64,000 bases of DNA, from assembly GCA_951828235.1 (NCBI GenBank), contig OX639965.1:186001-250000 (forward strand), read 5' to 3'. Of the stretch, positions 8,706 to 16,195 are shown piece after piece (position 1 is the stretch's first letter; every line of letters begins with the position of its first letter). The stretch is from an uncultured Gammaproteobacteria bacterium. Its GTDB lineage: Bacteria; Pseudomonadota; Gammaproteobacteria; Steroidobacterales; Foliamicaceae. The translations under genes were made by a program, and so were the position numbers. Below the pieces are notes generated by a model. The model was not told the origin of the DNA and ran no database searches. It worked only from the letters and a program-made list of their open reading frames with translations.

Positions 8706-8746
8706 TTGACAACAAAGCTGGCTAGATGAATAATCTAGCCAGCTTT
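8706..8746 (+). promoter_or_regulatory. Promoter overlapped by a perfect 14-bp inverted repeat (Phd operator)
   Basis: TTGACA (8706-8711), a 17-base spacer and AATAAT (8729-8734) form a near-consensus promoter. An exact inverted repeat, AAAGCTGGCTAGAT (8714-8727) and its complement (8733-8746) with a 5-base centre, covers the spacer and the -10. Binding there would block transcription. Phd/YefM antitoxins repress their own operons from sites of this kind, and the Phd-type gene starts 20 bases downstream. Confidence 0.7.
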
Positions 8747-8765
8747 GAAGAGCAGGAAAAACCTC

Positions 8766-9047
8766 ATGGTTCAGTGGCCGCTTCAGGACGCCAAGAATCG
8801 ATTCAGCGCCGTAGTTGACGCCGCGCTTGCCGGCGACCCGCAGCAGGTGACCCGACGGGGCAAACCGGCCGTCGTGGTGCTTTCCGTGGACGAGTATGAG
8901 CGCCTTTGCCACATGGAAAAGGCGGCGGCGCCCAGCTTTGCCGATCTGCTGCTGGCAATACCCCGGGACGGCGAGGAATTTGATCGTCTTCGTTTGCCCG
9001 ACAGATCGCTCGATTGGAGCCCGGTTGGATTGGGGCAGGTCGGATAG
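8766..9047 (+). CDS. Phd/YefM-type antitoxin without an adjacent toxin
   Basis: A 93-residue Phd/YefM antitoxin. WPLQDAKNRFSAVVDAAL and QQVTRRGKPAVVVLSVDEYERL form the DNA-binding and dimerisation domain; the tail PSFADLLLAIPRDGEEFDRLRLP is the toxin-binding segment. AGGA lies 8 bases before ATG 8766. No toxin gene follows on this strand: the next genes run the other way (HigBA). The last dozen residues (WSPVGLGQVG) look unlike the usual end of such antitoxins, suggesting read-through past a junction. The likely lost partner is the PIN toxin at 10282. Confidence 0.8.
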   Translation: MVQWPLQDAKNRFSAVVDAALAGDPQQVTRRGKPAVVVLSVDEYERLCHMEKAAAPSFADLLLAIPRDGEEFDRLRLPDRSLDWSPVGLGQVG

Positions 9048-9064
9048 CAAATTGAGGCCATTGG

Positions 9065-9388
9065 CTAAGTGACCAGCGCCCGTTCGTCTTGACGCCCAGC
9101 ATTAACATGGAGCGTTATTCGCAAGTTGCCGTCCAGCGCCGCGAGCATCTTCATCAGCCGGTCCAGCGTGAAGCGTCCAAGATCGGCATTTCGGATACGC
9201 GAAAAATCTGCAGCCGCGAAATCGGTCAAGGCACTCGCCTTTCGCACCGACAATGCGCGGTCGTCCAAGGTCATGATGATGCGGGCGGCGAGAACCGCCT
9301 TGGCGTGCTTCAGGTCCGCTTCCGGGTCGCCCAGATCGCGAAACACATTGCCGCTTCCTTCCACCAGTTCAATCTCGGACTCGCTCAT
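9065..9388 (-). CDS. higA: HigA-like XRE-family antitoxin
   Basis: A 107-residue protein. LKHAKAVLAARIIMTLDDRALSV is followed by the helix-turn-helix ASALTDFAAADFSRIRNADL and LDRLMKMLAALD, the pattern of HTH proteins paired with Gp49/HigB toxins. The start at 9388 overlaps the toxin stop (ATGA), giving the toxin-first order typical of higBA operons. It should bind the HigB-like toxin and repress the shared promoter. Confidence 0.82.
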   Translation of the reverse strand: MSESEIELVEGSGNVFRDLGDPEADLKHAKAVLAARIIMTLDDRALSVRKASALTDFAAADFSRIRNADLGRFTLDRLMKMLAALDGNLRITLHVNAGRQDERALVT

Positions 9389-9750
9389 GACAATACCTCC
9401 CCTTTCAAACGGGCCAGACGGGCCGCGATCAGATCGATCTCGGGCTTCGGCGTCCTGATCCCGATTTTCGACTTCTTCCGGAATGCGTGGACCACCCAAA
9501 GGCGCCCGGCCAGCTCCGTGACGTAGACCACTCGCCAGGCGTCGGTCCGGTGCCGGATGGCGATCTGAAAGACGCCCGGCCCCAGACCCTTCAACGGCTT
9601 GGCGATGTCCGCCTTGCCGCCCTCGGCCGCGATCGTCAGGGCGGCGGTCGCCCTGTCCCTCACCGCCTCGGGAAACGTGTCAAACACCTTGCGCGCCGCC
9701 TTGATCCACCCGATGGGCCTCGAATTCCTGCTCAAGCCGTATGTTGTCAT
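9385..9750 (-). CDS. higB: HigB/Gp49-like (RelE superfamily) toxin
   Basis: A 121-residue phage Gp49-like HigB toxin: RPIGWIKAARKVFDTFPEAVRDRA at the N-terminus, GVFQIAIRHRTDAWRVVYV as the core strands with the basic residues of the RelE fold, and WVVHAFRKKSKIGIRTPKPEIDLI near the C-terminus. Such toxins cut mRNA on the ribosome. ATG 9750 is preferred; GTG 9762 is in frame. The 5' end abuts a truncated integrase, so this pair may have arrived with a mobile element. Confidence 0.85.
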   Translation of the reverse strand: MTTYGLSRNSRPIGWIKAARKVFDTFPEAVRDRATAALTIAAEGGKADIAKPLKGLGPGVFQIAIRHRTDAWRVVYVTELAGRLWVVHAFRKKSKIGIRTPKPEIDLIAARLARLKGEVLS

Positions 9751-9899
9751 ATGTGACGACACCCTTCAAGGCGGCGGTGGACAATGGACCGCCGGACGAT
9801 CCCGCCCATACCTGAAGAAGCGGTGCGGCGAGCAGAGCGCTCGCTGTGTGGCTTCCCTCCGGCGCCGGCGGTTGCATCGCATTGTTCCTGTGCGTAAAC

Positions 9900-10058
9900 A
9901 TTCGCACGGGTCTGGACCACGTACACTTTGCGTCCCGATGGATAGACACGCACACCGAAGCCCGGCAGCCCGCGGTCCCAGAACACCGCGTCCTTGCCGT
10001 CGACCGCGAGGCGGTCCACGATTCGCTTCGAGAGGGTGAGGTATTGGCGTTCGGGCAT
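9900..10058 (-). pseudogene. Truncated tyrosine integrase, N-terminal fragment
   Basis: Reading leftward from ATG 10058, about 50 residues match the arm-binding domain (DUF4102) of P4-type phage integrases: LSKRIVDRLAVDGKDAVFWD, then LPGFGVRVYPSGRKVYVVQ. The family match stops near 9900 and the frame runs on as low-complexity sequence to 9747. The catalytic domain with the Arg-His-Arg-Tyr residues is missing. A full gene would be about 400 codons, so this is a remnant. Confidence 0.7.
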
Positions 10059-10281
10059 GTCGTCGTTCGTCGATAGGGCTGGTCTAGCCGCTTTCGGCAG
10101 TGCGCGTTCGCGTAAGCATACCGAAAGCGACTGGCCTGAAATGTGAGCGTATTACAGCGTACGGTGACGCGGATGCAAGAGGGAAGGAGGTTAGGGAATT
10201 GATTTTTTATAGAGATATTACAATAGCTTATGCTTTAGCTGCGCGAGTGAGCGCACGGGAGTCGGGGAACCGAATTCAAAT
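10059..10281. other. A+T-richer spacer before vapC, no gene seen
   Basis: This gap contains a run of A and T bases around 10197-10240 that contrasts with the GC-rich surroundings and may carry the vapC promoter. No antitoxin-like reading frame precedes the toxin. The base composition and the neighbouring integrase stub mark it as a probable insertion junction. Confidence 0.4.
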
Positions 10282-10695
10282 ATGTTTCTGATCGACACGG
10301 ATGTCCTGTCCGCATTGCGCAGGCGAGAGCGCTCCCCGCAAATCGCCCGCTGGATGTCGCGACAAAGAGAGGGAGACTTGTATCTCAGCGTTGTGTCCAT
10401 CGGCGAGATCGAACGGGGAATCATCCGCCAGGAGCGCTCCAAACCGGAATTCGCGCGAATGCTGGGTCTGTGGCTGGACAGCGTCGTCAAGCTGTACGGA
10501 GAAAAGATTCTGGGCGTGAATCTGGCCGTCGCCCGGAGATGGGGCCAGCTTTCCGCGAGGATCGGCCACGACAGCGCAGATCTGCTCGTCGCTGCCACCG
10601 CCCTTGAACATGGGCTGTCGGTGGTAACCCGAAACGTACGTCACATTCGGCCAACAGGCGTTCGCGTGATCGATCCCTCCGCCGAGGCTGACTAA
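10282..10695 (+). CDS. vapC: VapC-type PIN-domain toxin without an adjacent antitoxin
   Basis: A 137-residue PIN-domain ribonuclease. FLIDTDVLSALRRRE carries the first acidic residues; SVVSIGEIERGI gives the second site (Glu), LGVNLAVARRWGQL the third region, and HDSADLLVAATALEHGLSVVTRNVRHI the last acidic residue and C-terminal strand. It is close to the FitB-type VapC group, which normally follows a Phd-type antitoxin gene. No antitoxin gene lies upstream here. The solitary Phd antitoxin 1.2 kb to the left is of the matching class. Confidence 0.87.
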   Translation: MFLIDTDVLSALRRRERSPQIARWMSRQREGDLYLSVVSIGEIERGIIRQERSKPEFARMLGLWLDSVVKLYGEKILGVNLAVARRWGQLSARIGHDSADLLVAATALEHGLSVVTRNVRHIRPTGVRVIDPSAEAD

Positions 10696-10719
10696 ACCCG
10701 CGCTGCGGACGCGGTACGG

Positions 10720-10737
10720 GTCAGCGCACGCGCTGAC
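10720..10737. terminator. Tight stem-loop between convergent genes
   Basis: GTCAGCGC (10720-10727) and GCGCTGAC (10730-10737) are a perfect inverted repeat with a 2-base centre, ending next to the stop of the leftward alanine-rich gene and 24 bases after the vapC stop. It probably serves as a terminator for both strands, although no T-run is present. Confidence 0.45.
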
Positions 10738-11541
10738 TCAGTCCCCGGGCGCCTGCAGGGAGGCGGCGGCCAGTCGAGCCAGGGCAGCGTGAAGGGCGGC
10801 GTACTCTTCCGGCGCGGAAGCTGCCATTGCAGTTTCCGCGGCGTCACGGGCTGTGAATTCTTCCGGCGCTACGTTCGAGAGTCTTGTGTTTGCATTGGAC
10901 AGGGCAGCGAACTTGAGCGGCGCGGCCGCCGCCAGCGAAGAGGTCGCAGCATCGAGGACGGCCCCAGGCTCCCCCTGGTCCGAGGAGGCTGCCGCCGCAT
11001 ATGCAGCCGCGTAACTTGAGAATCCTTCCGGCGCTGCGGCGGCAAGTGATACTTCGGCCATATTGGCTTGCGCAGCCTCCTTCGGCGCTGCAGCGGAAAG
11101 CGCAATCAGGGCGCGAGTATAGGCAATGAATTCGGCTGGCGCCTCGGCAGCGAGACTCTGCTCGGCTGCCGCAGTCGCCTCGATTTCTGTCGGAGCAACG
11201 GCTCTCAGACTTTCGGCTACCGCGAGGAGGGCAGCCAGTTCCTCCGGTGCTGCGTCGGAAAGAGCCGCCATCGCGGATTCCATGTCCATGCCGCTTTCCG
11301 GGCCGCTGCTCCCGGCCGGAACGGTGGCCCTGATTGCAACGGCGGCGGCAACATTGAGCGTTTCTTCGGGCGCGACCGCCCCAAGTGCCGTCTCGGCGGC
11401 AACGAGGGCTTCAATAAGAGGAACTTCTCCGGAAGCGTTGCTGTCGTCGACAACGTCACCGGCCTCCTGGGCGGGGACACCGTGCGAAGACATCATCGCG
11501 GCCCCGATCGCAATGGCGCCATATCGGACTAATTTATTCAT
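10738..11541 (-). CDS. Exported alanine-rich protein with 18-residue repeats
   Basis: A 267-residue protein with a signal peptide (RYGAIAIGAAMMSSHGVPAQ). The mature part is a degenerate tandem repeat of about 18 residues with the pattern [SA]-L-x-A-x-A-P-x-E-[FYL]-x-A-x-x-x-A-x-x. Clear units include ALSDAAPEELAALLAVAE, SLRAVAPTEIEATAAAEQ, SLAAEAPAEFIAYTRALI and RLSNVAPEEFTARDAAET. Each would form a short helix capped by the Ala-Pro turn, giving an alpha-solenoid or helical-hairpin array. I do not recognise a named family. It starts 28 bases after the M24 gene stop, so it may share that gene's transcript. Confidence 0.72.
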   Translation of the reverse strand: MNKLVRYGAIAIGAAMMSSHGVPAQEAGDVVDDSNASGEVPLIEALVAAETALGAVAPEETLNVAAAVAIRATVPAGSSGPESGMDMESAMAALSDAAPEELAALLAVAESLRAVAPTEIEATAAAEQSLAAEAPAEFIAYTRALIALSAAAPKEAAQANMAEVSLAAAAPEGFSSYAAAYAAAASSDQGEPGAVLDAATSSLAAAAPLKFAALSNANTRLSNVAPEEFTARDAAETAMAASAPEEYAALHAALARLAAASLQAPGD

Positions 11542-11569
11542 AACTCAAGGTTTTCCAGGCCAATCCGCA

Positions 11570-12952
11570 CTATACCCGCACCACGTTCGTCCCGATGCTG
11601 TTGATGGGCTCGGCCCCGTCTTCGGTAATCAGCATGAGGTCTTCGAGGTGCGACGAGCCGCCCATTCCGGTGGCGCCCATGGGACAGTCCACGCTCAGGA
11701 TCATGCGCGGCTCGAGCACGATGTCCTCGCGCGGCGGCGAGCCCATGGTGCCCACGTGGTCGGTGTGATAGAGCCCGACGGAATGCGGGCTGAACGAAAT
11801 GGAGAAGTCGGCGCCCATCTTGCGCAGCGCCTCCTGGCCCATGCTGCGGACTTCCGAGAATTTCACGCCCGGCTTTAGGTTCTCGCGCACGTGGTCCCAG
11901 GACCTGGCGGTGAGTTCCGACACCTGTTGCATGTGCTTCGAAGGCTCGCCGATGTAGATCGCGCGGGCGAAGTCGCCGTGATAGCCCATGTATTCGCTTA
12001 CGCAGTCGATCGAGAAGCACTGGCCTTCGCGCAGCATGGCCGAGTAGGTGGGCGAGCTGACCCGGTCGATGACCATGAACACGCCGCGCATGCCCCGCGC
12101 CGCGGCGGCCGCGAAGAAGACGGCGCGCAGTTCCCGCACGTCGGCGCCGGCGCGCACGGTGGAGGCGGCCTGCAGCGCGGCTTCGGCGTTGGCCTGGGCG
12201 GCATAGCGCATGAGTTGGATTTCCACGTCGGACTTCACCGGCCGGATGCGCCGCAGCGCGTCGTCGGCGCTTACGAGCGTGGCTTTTTCGGCGGCTTCGG
12301 TCACGTTGCGGATCACGGGTTGCACGTCGGCGGCGATCCGCCCGCGGGCTGCGCCGGTGTCCTTCAGGGCCTTGGCCAGCGCGTACTTGAGATTCGGCCG
12401 GGCCGCCTCCGAGCGCACGGCGCGCTCGACAATACTGAGCCGCGTGGTCTCGATGAAGTCCAGCGGTTCGTGCTCGATATCGGGATAAAGCGGCAGTTCG
12501 TCCAGGCCCAGTTCCGCGTCCTCCGTGTCTTCCGCACCCGGCGCGGCATACAGGTATGCGGGAAAGTCCGAGTGCCGGTGATCCATGGCGATGGTGTAGT
12601 AGTAGAGGAAGGTCGGCGCGATCAACGAAAGGCGCTGGTCCCGGTTGCGCGTGATCAGCGCGTAGACCCCGGGCGTATGGCCCATCTTTGTGGCCGTCAG
12701 ATCCAGCCCGGTGGCGTGATAGACGTTCTTGCCGCCCCCCAGCACGATGGCGTCGAGTCCCAGCTCGGCCATGACCTTGTCGGCCTGCTCGAAGTTCATG
12801 CGCGGCCCGAGGATCGGCGGCGGCACCGATACGCCCATGCGCAGGCGCGCCGACTCGGCGGTCGCGCCAGCGGGCGAAACGAAACCGGCCGCTCCCGTGG
12901 CGGCAAGCCCTCCCAGCACGTGACGGCGGTTCATCGTGGACGGATCGGGCAT
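11570..12952 (-). CDS. Tat-exported M24-family (Xaa-Pro aminopeptidase-like) protein, copy 1
   Basis: A 460-residue protein. MNRRHVLGGLAATGAAG is a twin-arginine signal. The N-terminal creatinase/prolidase domain is followed by an M24 pita-bread domain: FSIDCVSEYMGYHGDFAR supplies the two Asp ligands, FSPHSVGLYHTDH the His, and SSHLEDLMLI the last Glu. The fourth ligand, normally Glu in a VEP motif, is Asp here (MILSVDCPMG). Start at 12952 has AGAGGAG 7 bases upstream. A second copy at 40823 has the same Glu-to-Asp change. Peptidase, creatinase-like C-N hydrolase or another periplasmic hydrolase are all possible. Confidence 0.85.
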   Translation of the reverse strand: MPDPSTMNRRHVLGGLAATGAAGFVSPAGATAESARLRMGVSVPPPILGPRMNFEQADKVMAELGLDAIVLGGGKNVYHATGLDLTATKMGHTPGVYALITRNRDQRLSLIAPTFLYYYTIAMDHRHSDFPAYLYAAPGAEDTEDAELGLDELPLYPDIEHEPLDFIETTRLSIVERAVRSEAARPNLKYALAKALKDTGAARGRIAADVQPVIRNVTEAAEKATLVSADDALRRIRPVKSDVEIQLMRYAAQANAEAALQAASTVRAGADVRELRAVFFAAAAARGMRGVFMVIDRVSSPTYSAMLREGQCFSIDCVSEYMGYHGDFARAIYIGEPSKHMQQVSELTARSWDHVRENLKPGVKFSEVRSMGQEALRKMGADFSISFSPHSVGLYHTDHVGTMGSPPREDIVLEPRMILSVDCPMGATGMGGSSHLEDLMLITEDGAEPINSIGTNVVRV

Positions 12953-13024
12953 CGCTTACTCCTCTTGCTGCATTAGTCCTTGATTCCGGGAAAATGCTAA
13001 GGTGCCGAGCTTTGCGTTGTAAAG

Positions 13025-13999
13025 GTGCAGGCGGTCTTGAAGGTTCTTTTTCTCTTTTTCTTGGTTGCTGTTGCAATGGCGCCGGCGGCAGGTTCCGGAC
13101 AGCCGGACCCGGGCGAGCCGGGTTCCATCTTCACCGACTGCGCCGACTGTCCGGAGATGACCGTCGTTCCGCCCGGCGCCTTTCTCATGGGTTCGCCCGA
13201 CTCCGAAGGCGGCAGGATGGACCACGAAGGCCCGCAAAGGCTCGTCACGATTTCCAAACCCATAGCCGTATCCCGATTCGAGGTCACGGTTGGCCAGTAC
13301 GCAAGATTTGTTCAGGAGACGGGGCACGACTCCGGAAATGCCTGCGTGGTCTGGACCGGCGTCGAGGGAGGAGAAGTCGTCACGGGCAAGAACTGGCTGG
13401 ATCCCAATTTTTTCCAGGCCGAGGATCAACCCGTGGTCTGTATTTCGTGGAACGACGCAAGGGCCTATATCGACTGGCTGAGCCGCACGACCGGCAAGCC
13501 GTACCGGTTCCTTTCGGAATCCGAATGGGAATACATGGCCCGCGCCGGAACCACGACGCGATATTTCTTTGGCGACAGCGAAGAAGAGATTTGCCGCTAT
13601 GCGAACGTTCCTGACGTGTCCGCCAAACCGGATTCCAGGGGCTCCAACTGGCAGTACGTGAGCTGTGACGACGGATATGGCGTTCAGACCGCCCCGGTGG
13701 GTTCGTATGCCCCGAACGCGTTCGGGCTGTATGACGTGCACGGGAACGTCTGGGAATGGACGCAAGACTGTTATCGCGACAGCTTTGTCGGGGCCCCAAC
13801 CGACGGCTCGCCGTGGCTTTCGAGTGAGTGCGAGGTCCGCGTGGTCCGAGGGGGAAGCCTGAGCGCTCCCGCCTATCTCAGCCGGTCGGCCGTTCGCTTT
13901 TTCGGCGCACTGGAGTTCCTGGACGAGAGCGCCAAAGAGGCGCTCGGCGAATTCCGCAACTTCAACCTTGGGCTGAGGGTCGCCAGGGACGTGGAATGA
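13025..13999 (+). CDS. Exported FGE/SUMF1-fold protein (paralogue 2)
   Basis: A 324-residue protein with a Sec signal (VLKVLFLFFLVAVAMAPAAG) and the complete FGE-sulfatase fold: DCADCPEMTVVPPGAFLMGS, VSRFEVTVGQYARFVQETG, GKPYRFLSESEWEYMARAG, NAFGLYDVHGNVWEW and VVRGGS. The catalytic Cys pair expected after RGGS is missing. Start GTG 13025 is the best choice available. The stop overlaps the MFS start (ATGA), so the exported protein and the transporter are translationally coupled. It is closely related in layout to the protein at 5905. The role is unknown; formylglycine formation is unlikely. Confidence 0.82.
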   Translation: MQAVLKVLFLFFLVAVAMAPAAGSGQPDPGEPGSIFTDCADCPEMTVVPPGAFLMGSPDSEGGRMDHEGPQRLVTISKPIAVSRFEVTVGQYARFVQETGHDSGNACVVWTGVEGGEVVTGKNWLDPNFFQAEDQPVVCISWNDARAYIDWLSRTTGKPYRFLSESEWEYMARAGTTTRYFFGDSEEEICRYANVPDVSAKPDSRGSNWQYVSCDDGYGVQTAPVGSYAPNAFGLYDVHGNVWEWTQDCYRDSFVGAPTDGSPWLSSECEVRVVRGGSLSAPAYLSRSAVRFFGALEFLDESAKEALGEFRNFNLGLRVARDVE

Positions 14000-15240
14000 A
14001 CCAGGCTGTAGCCACCCCTGCCCTTCGCACCGGAGAATTCGTTCCGCTCATCGCGCTGTTGATTTCGATCGTCGCGTTCGCGATTGACGGAATGCTGCCG
14101 GCGCTTCCGGCAATCGGCCAGGAACTCGGGGTGGCGCATCGCAATGACGTGCAGTTCGTCGTAACGGCGGTGTTCCTGGGCCTGAGTGTGGGTCAGTTCG
14201 CGTTCGGCCCGCTGTCGGACCGTATCGGGCGCAAGCCGGCCATACACGCGGGCCTGATCCTTTTCATGGCCGGATGTCTGATGAGCGTTTTCGCGCGCAC
14301 CTTCGAGGTGATGATCGTGGGTCGTGTCCTGCAGGGCATCGGCGTATCCGCGCCGCGCGTCGTGACCATGGCGCTGGTGCGCGATCAGTACGAAGGGCGG
14401 CAGATGGCGCGGCTGATGTCTTTCGCCATGTCGCTTTTCATCCTTGTGCCCACGATCGCCCCGGCCCTGGGACAGGGGATCCAGTGGCTGGCCGGCTGGC
14501 GCGCTATCTTTGCGTCCTTTTTCGGCATCGCCGCTGTGGCGTTCGTGTGGCTGGCGATCCGGCAGCCGGAAACCCTGCCGGCCCGGCGCCGGCTGCCGCT
14601 GTCGCTGCGGGCCATCGGCGGTTCCGTAGTGGAGGTCCTGAAGATCAGGACTGCCTTTGGCTACACGCTGGCCGCCGGCATGTTGTTCACGCCGTTTCTC
14701 GCCTACATTAGCTCCGCGCAGCAGATCTTCCAGGATGTCTATGAGACCGGCGCGATGTTTCCCTTCTACTTCGGGTCGCTGGCGCTCGTTATCGCCGGCA
14801 CTTCGTTTGTGAACGGGCGCCTGGTGCTGAAGTACGGGATGCGGCGGCTGTCCGGAATGGCCATCGTCGCCTTCACGATAGCTTCCGTCGTGGCGTGGGC
14901 ACTTACCTTCGCCCTGGGCGGCGTGCCGCCGTTCCGGCTGTTCATGACCTACCTGCTGTTCGTTTTTGTGTGGACAGGCCTACTGTTCGGCAATCTCAGC
15001 GCGCTCGCCATGGAGCCGCTCGGCCACATCGCGGGCATTGGAGCGACCGTTGTCTCCTCCTTGCCCACGCTCATTTCGGTGCCGCTCGGCGCGTTCGTGG
15101 CCTACCGCTTCGACGGAACCCTCAATTCGCTGACGGCGGCGTACGCGCTGTTCGGAGCAGCGGCCTTCGGCGCGATGCGATGGGCCGGTGGCGGAAGCAG
15201 CCCGCAACCGGGCCGCGAATCCCGCTCCAGGACCGCTTGA
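13996..15240 (+). CDS. Bcr/CflA-type MFS drug-resistance transporter, copy 1
   Basis: A 414-residue, 12-helix major facilitator. MLPALPAIGQELGV and FGPLSDRIGRKPAIHAG (motif A) with VLQGIGVSAPRVV are hallmarks of the Bcr/CflA drug:H+ antiporter group. The start at 13996 overlaps the FGE-fold gene stop. A paralogue at 43833 is nearly the same across the first 200 residues, including the RTGEFVPLIALLIS start region, so one is a duplicate of the other. It probably exports a toxic small molecule from the inner membrane to the periplasm. Confidence 0.9.
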   Translation: MNQAVATPALRTGEFVPLIALLISIVAFAIDGMLPALPAIGQELGVAHRNDVQFVVTAVFLGLSVGQFAFGPLSDRIGRKPAIHAGLILFMAGCLMSVFARTFEVMIVGRVLQGIGVSAPRVVTMALVRDQYEGRQMARLMSFAMSLFILVPTIAPALGQGIQWLAGWRAIFASFFGIAAVAFVWLAIRQPETLPARRRLPLSLRAIGGSVVEVLKIRTAFGYTLAAGMLFTPFLAYISSAQQIFQDVYETGAMFPFYFGSLALVIAGTSFVNGRLVLKYGMRRLSGMAIVAFTIASVVAWALTFALGGVPPFRLFMTYLLFVFVWTGLLFGNLSALAMEPLGHIAGIGATVVSSLPTLISVPLGAFVAYRFDGTLNSLTAAYALFGAAAFGAMRWAGGGSSPQPGRESRSRTA

Positions 15241-15272
15241 ATGGGACCGCTATTGGAGAACTGCAGGGATCC

Positions 15273-15671
15273 TCACCGCTCAAGCCTGGGGCGGAACCAT
15301 TCGGCGAGTTCTTCTTCGCTGATCCTGCCTGCCGCGACGCCCTCCATCGTCTGAATCGCCTCAAGGCGATCGAAGCTGATGGCTTTGCCGTTGTCAACCA
15401 GGAAGACACGCGCCGTGACCCAGGCCGTGCGCTTGTTCCCATCATTGAAGCCGTGGTTTCTTGCCAATCCGTAGGCATAAGCGGCCGCCAGTCCGGCGGC
15501 ATCGGCATCCTGGTAGAGGGATTTGTTTACGGGTCGGGCCAGCGCGGATTCGACAGCGCCCTCATCGCGAATCCCGGCCTTGCCTCCGTGCTCGGCGAGT
15601 TGCCTGTCGTGTATGGCGTAAACGACGCCGGCGGCAACCCATCGCCAGGCGTGCTCTTCGGCGCCGCTCAT
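15273..15671 (-). CDS. doc: Doc-family toxin (Fic fold)
   Basis: A 132-residue Doc protein. VYAIHDRQLAEHGGKAGIRD and GAVESALARPVN are the Doc start signatures; ARNHGFNDGNKRTA is the catalytic loop. The ATG overlaps the antitoxin stop (ATGA), so toxin synthesis depends on antitoxin translation. Bases 15503-15595 recur as a stranded copy at 20744-20836. The likely action is phosphorylation of EF-Tu, as for P1 Doc. Confidence 0.88.
   Translation of the reverse strand: MSGAEEHAWRWVAAGVVYAIHDRQLAEHGGKAGIRDEGAVESALARPVNKSLYQDADAAGLAAAYAYGLARNHGFNDGNKRTAWVTARVFLVDNGKAISFDRLEAIQTMEGVAAGRISEEELAEWFRPRLER
15503..15595. repeat. Left copy of a 93-bp direct repeat, inside doc
   Basis: This stretch of the doc gene matches 20744-20836 with 5 differences by my hand count and lies in the same orientation. 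The two copies bracket about 5.1 kb of A+T-richer DNA. Such long direct repeats can mark a duplication or insertion that split off part of doc. Confidence 0.75.
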
Positions 15672-15895
15672 TTCGCCAGGGCGCGCAGCACCTCGCGGTC
15701 TTCATGCATGACTTGCTCGGCCTGTTCCATCTGGCGCGCGAATTCAGGGTCGTAGGGAGTAAGGCGAAAGGCATTGCCCGGGGCTTCGGTCAGGTACAGC
15801 TTGTCGCCCTTCTTGACGCGCAACCGCGCCAGGGTTTCTTTCGTGAGAATGATTCCGGCCGACGCGCCAACGGTGGTGATCTTGAAAGCAGGCAT
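15668..15895 (-). CDS. AbrB/SpoVT-type antitoxin of the Doc pair
   Basis: A 75-residue swapped-hairpin protein: FKITTVGASAGIILTKETLARLRVKKGDKLYLTE is the AbrB/MazE-like DNA-binding domain, and the acidic helical tail (DPEFARQMEQAEQVMHEDREVL) should cover the toxin. GGAGGGCGAT precedes ATG 15895. The stop overlaps the doc start. An exact 16-base palindrome lies 15 bases upstream of the gene and is the probable operator. Confidence 0.85.
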   Translation of the reverse strand: MPAFKITTVGASAGIILTKETLARLRVKKGDKLYLTEAPGNAFRLTPYDPEFARQMEQAEQVMHEDREVLRALAK

Positions 15896-15910
15896 ATCGC
15901 CCTCCGTCTA

Positions 15911-15926
15911 TATAATGATCATTATA
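15911..15926. promoter_or_regulatory. 16-base perfect palindrome upstream of AbrB-Doc
   Basis: TATAATGATCATTATA reads the same on both strands and contains TATAAT in each direction, so it can act as both -10 element and operator. It sits immediately before the ribosome site of the antitoxin gene. Autorepression by the AbrB-type antitoxin is the natural inference. Confidence 0.55.
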
Positions 15927-16195
15927 ACTTTGACCGTTCCCCTGGATCCGAGCCACCCTGGATGTGGGAAATCCACACTTTGTCAGAAATCGCATCCGAT
16001 GTGGCCCAGTTTTTGGGAGTACCCTCAAATGTTGACGTGGTAGAACCGCCGAAGGCCAACCGGCAGAACGTGGGCCTGCACTACCCGCGCCGCACGGCGG
16101 CCAATTTCGATGGCGGTTCCTGGTACCTGCGCTCCGTTTGCGTCTGGTAGGAGCCTTCAGAGCTCTACGGCGCTACGCCACCATGTCGTTGGGAC
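15927..16195. other. Gap between AbrB antitoxin and HEAT-like gene, possible gene remnant
   Basis: No intact gene is supported. On the + strand, bases about 15962-16150 read without a stop and end GGSWYLRSVCVW, faintly like the C-terminal RGGSW segment of FGE-fold proteins, but the match is too short to name. It marks the start of the A+T-richer island. Confidence 0.25.

Noticed and set aside
10100..10291. 63-codon + strand frame before vapC, as a possible antitoxin
   Set aside because: It has no antitoxin-like fold pattern, overlaps the toxin start and has no ribosome site.
11538..13076. 512-codon - strand frame overlapping the M24 gene
   Set aside because: Arg/Gly/Ala-rich shadow frame in the same strand; the M24 protein with Tat signal and metal ligands is in the other frame.
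15962..16150. Possible C-terminal fragment of an FGE-fold protein
   Set aside because: Only the GGSW-like end is suggestive; too short to claim, so recorded as a gap with a possible remnant.
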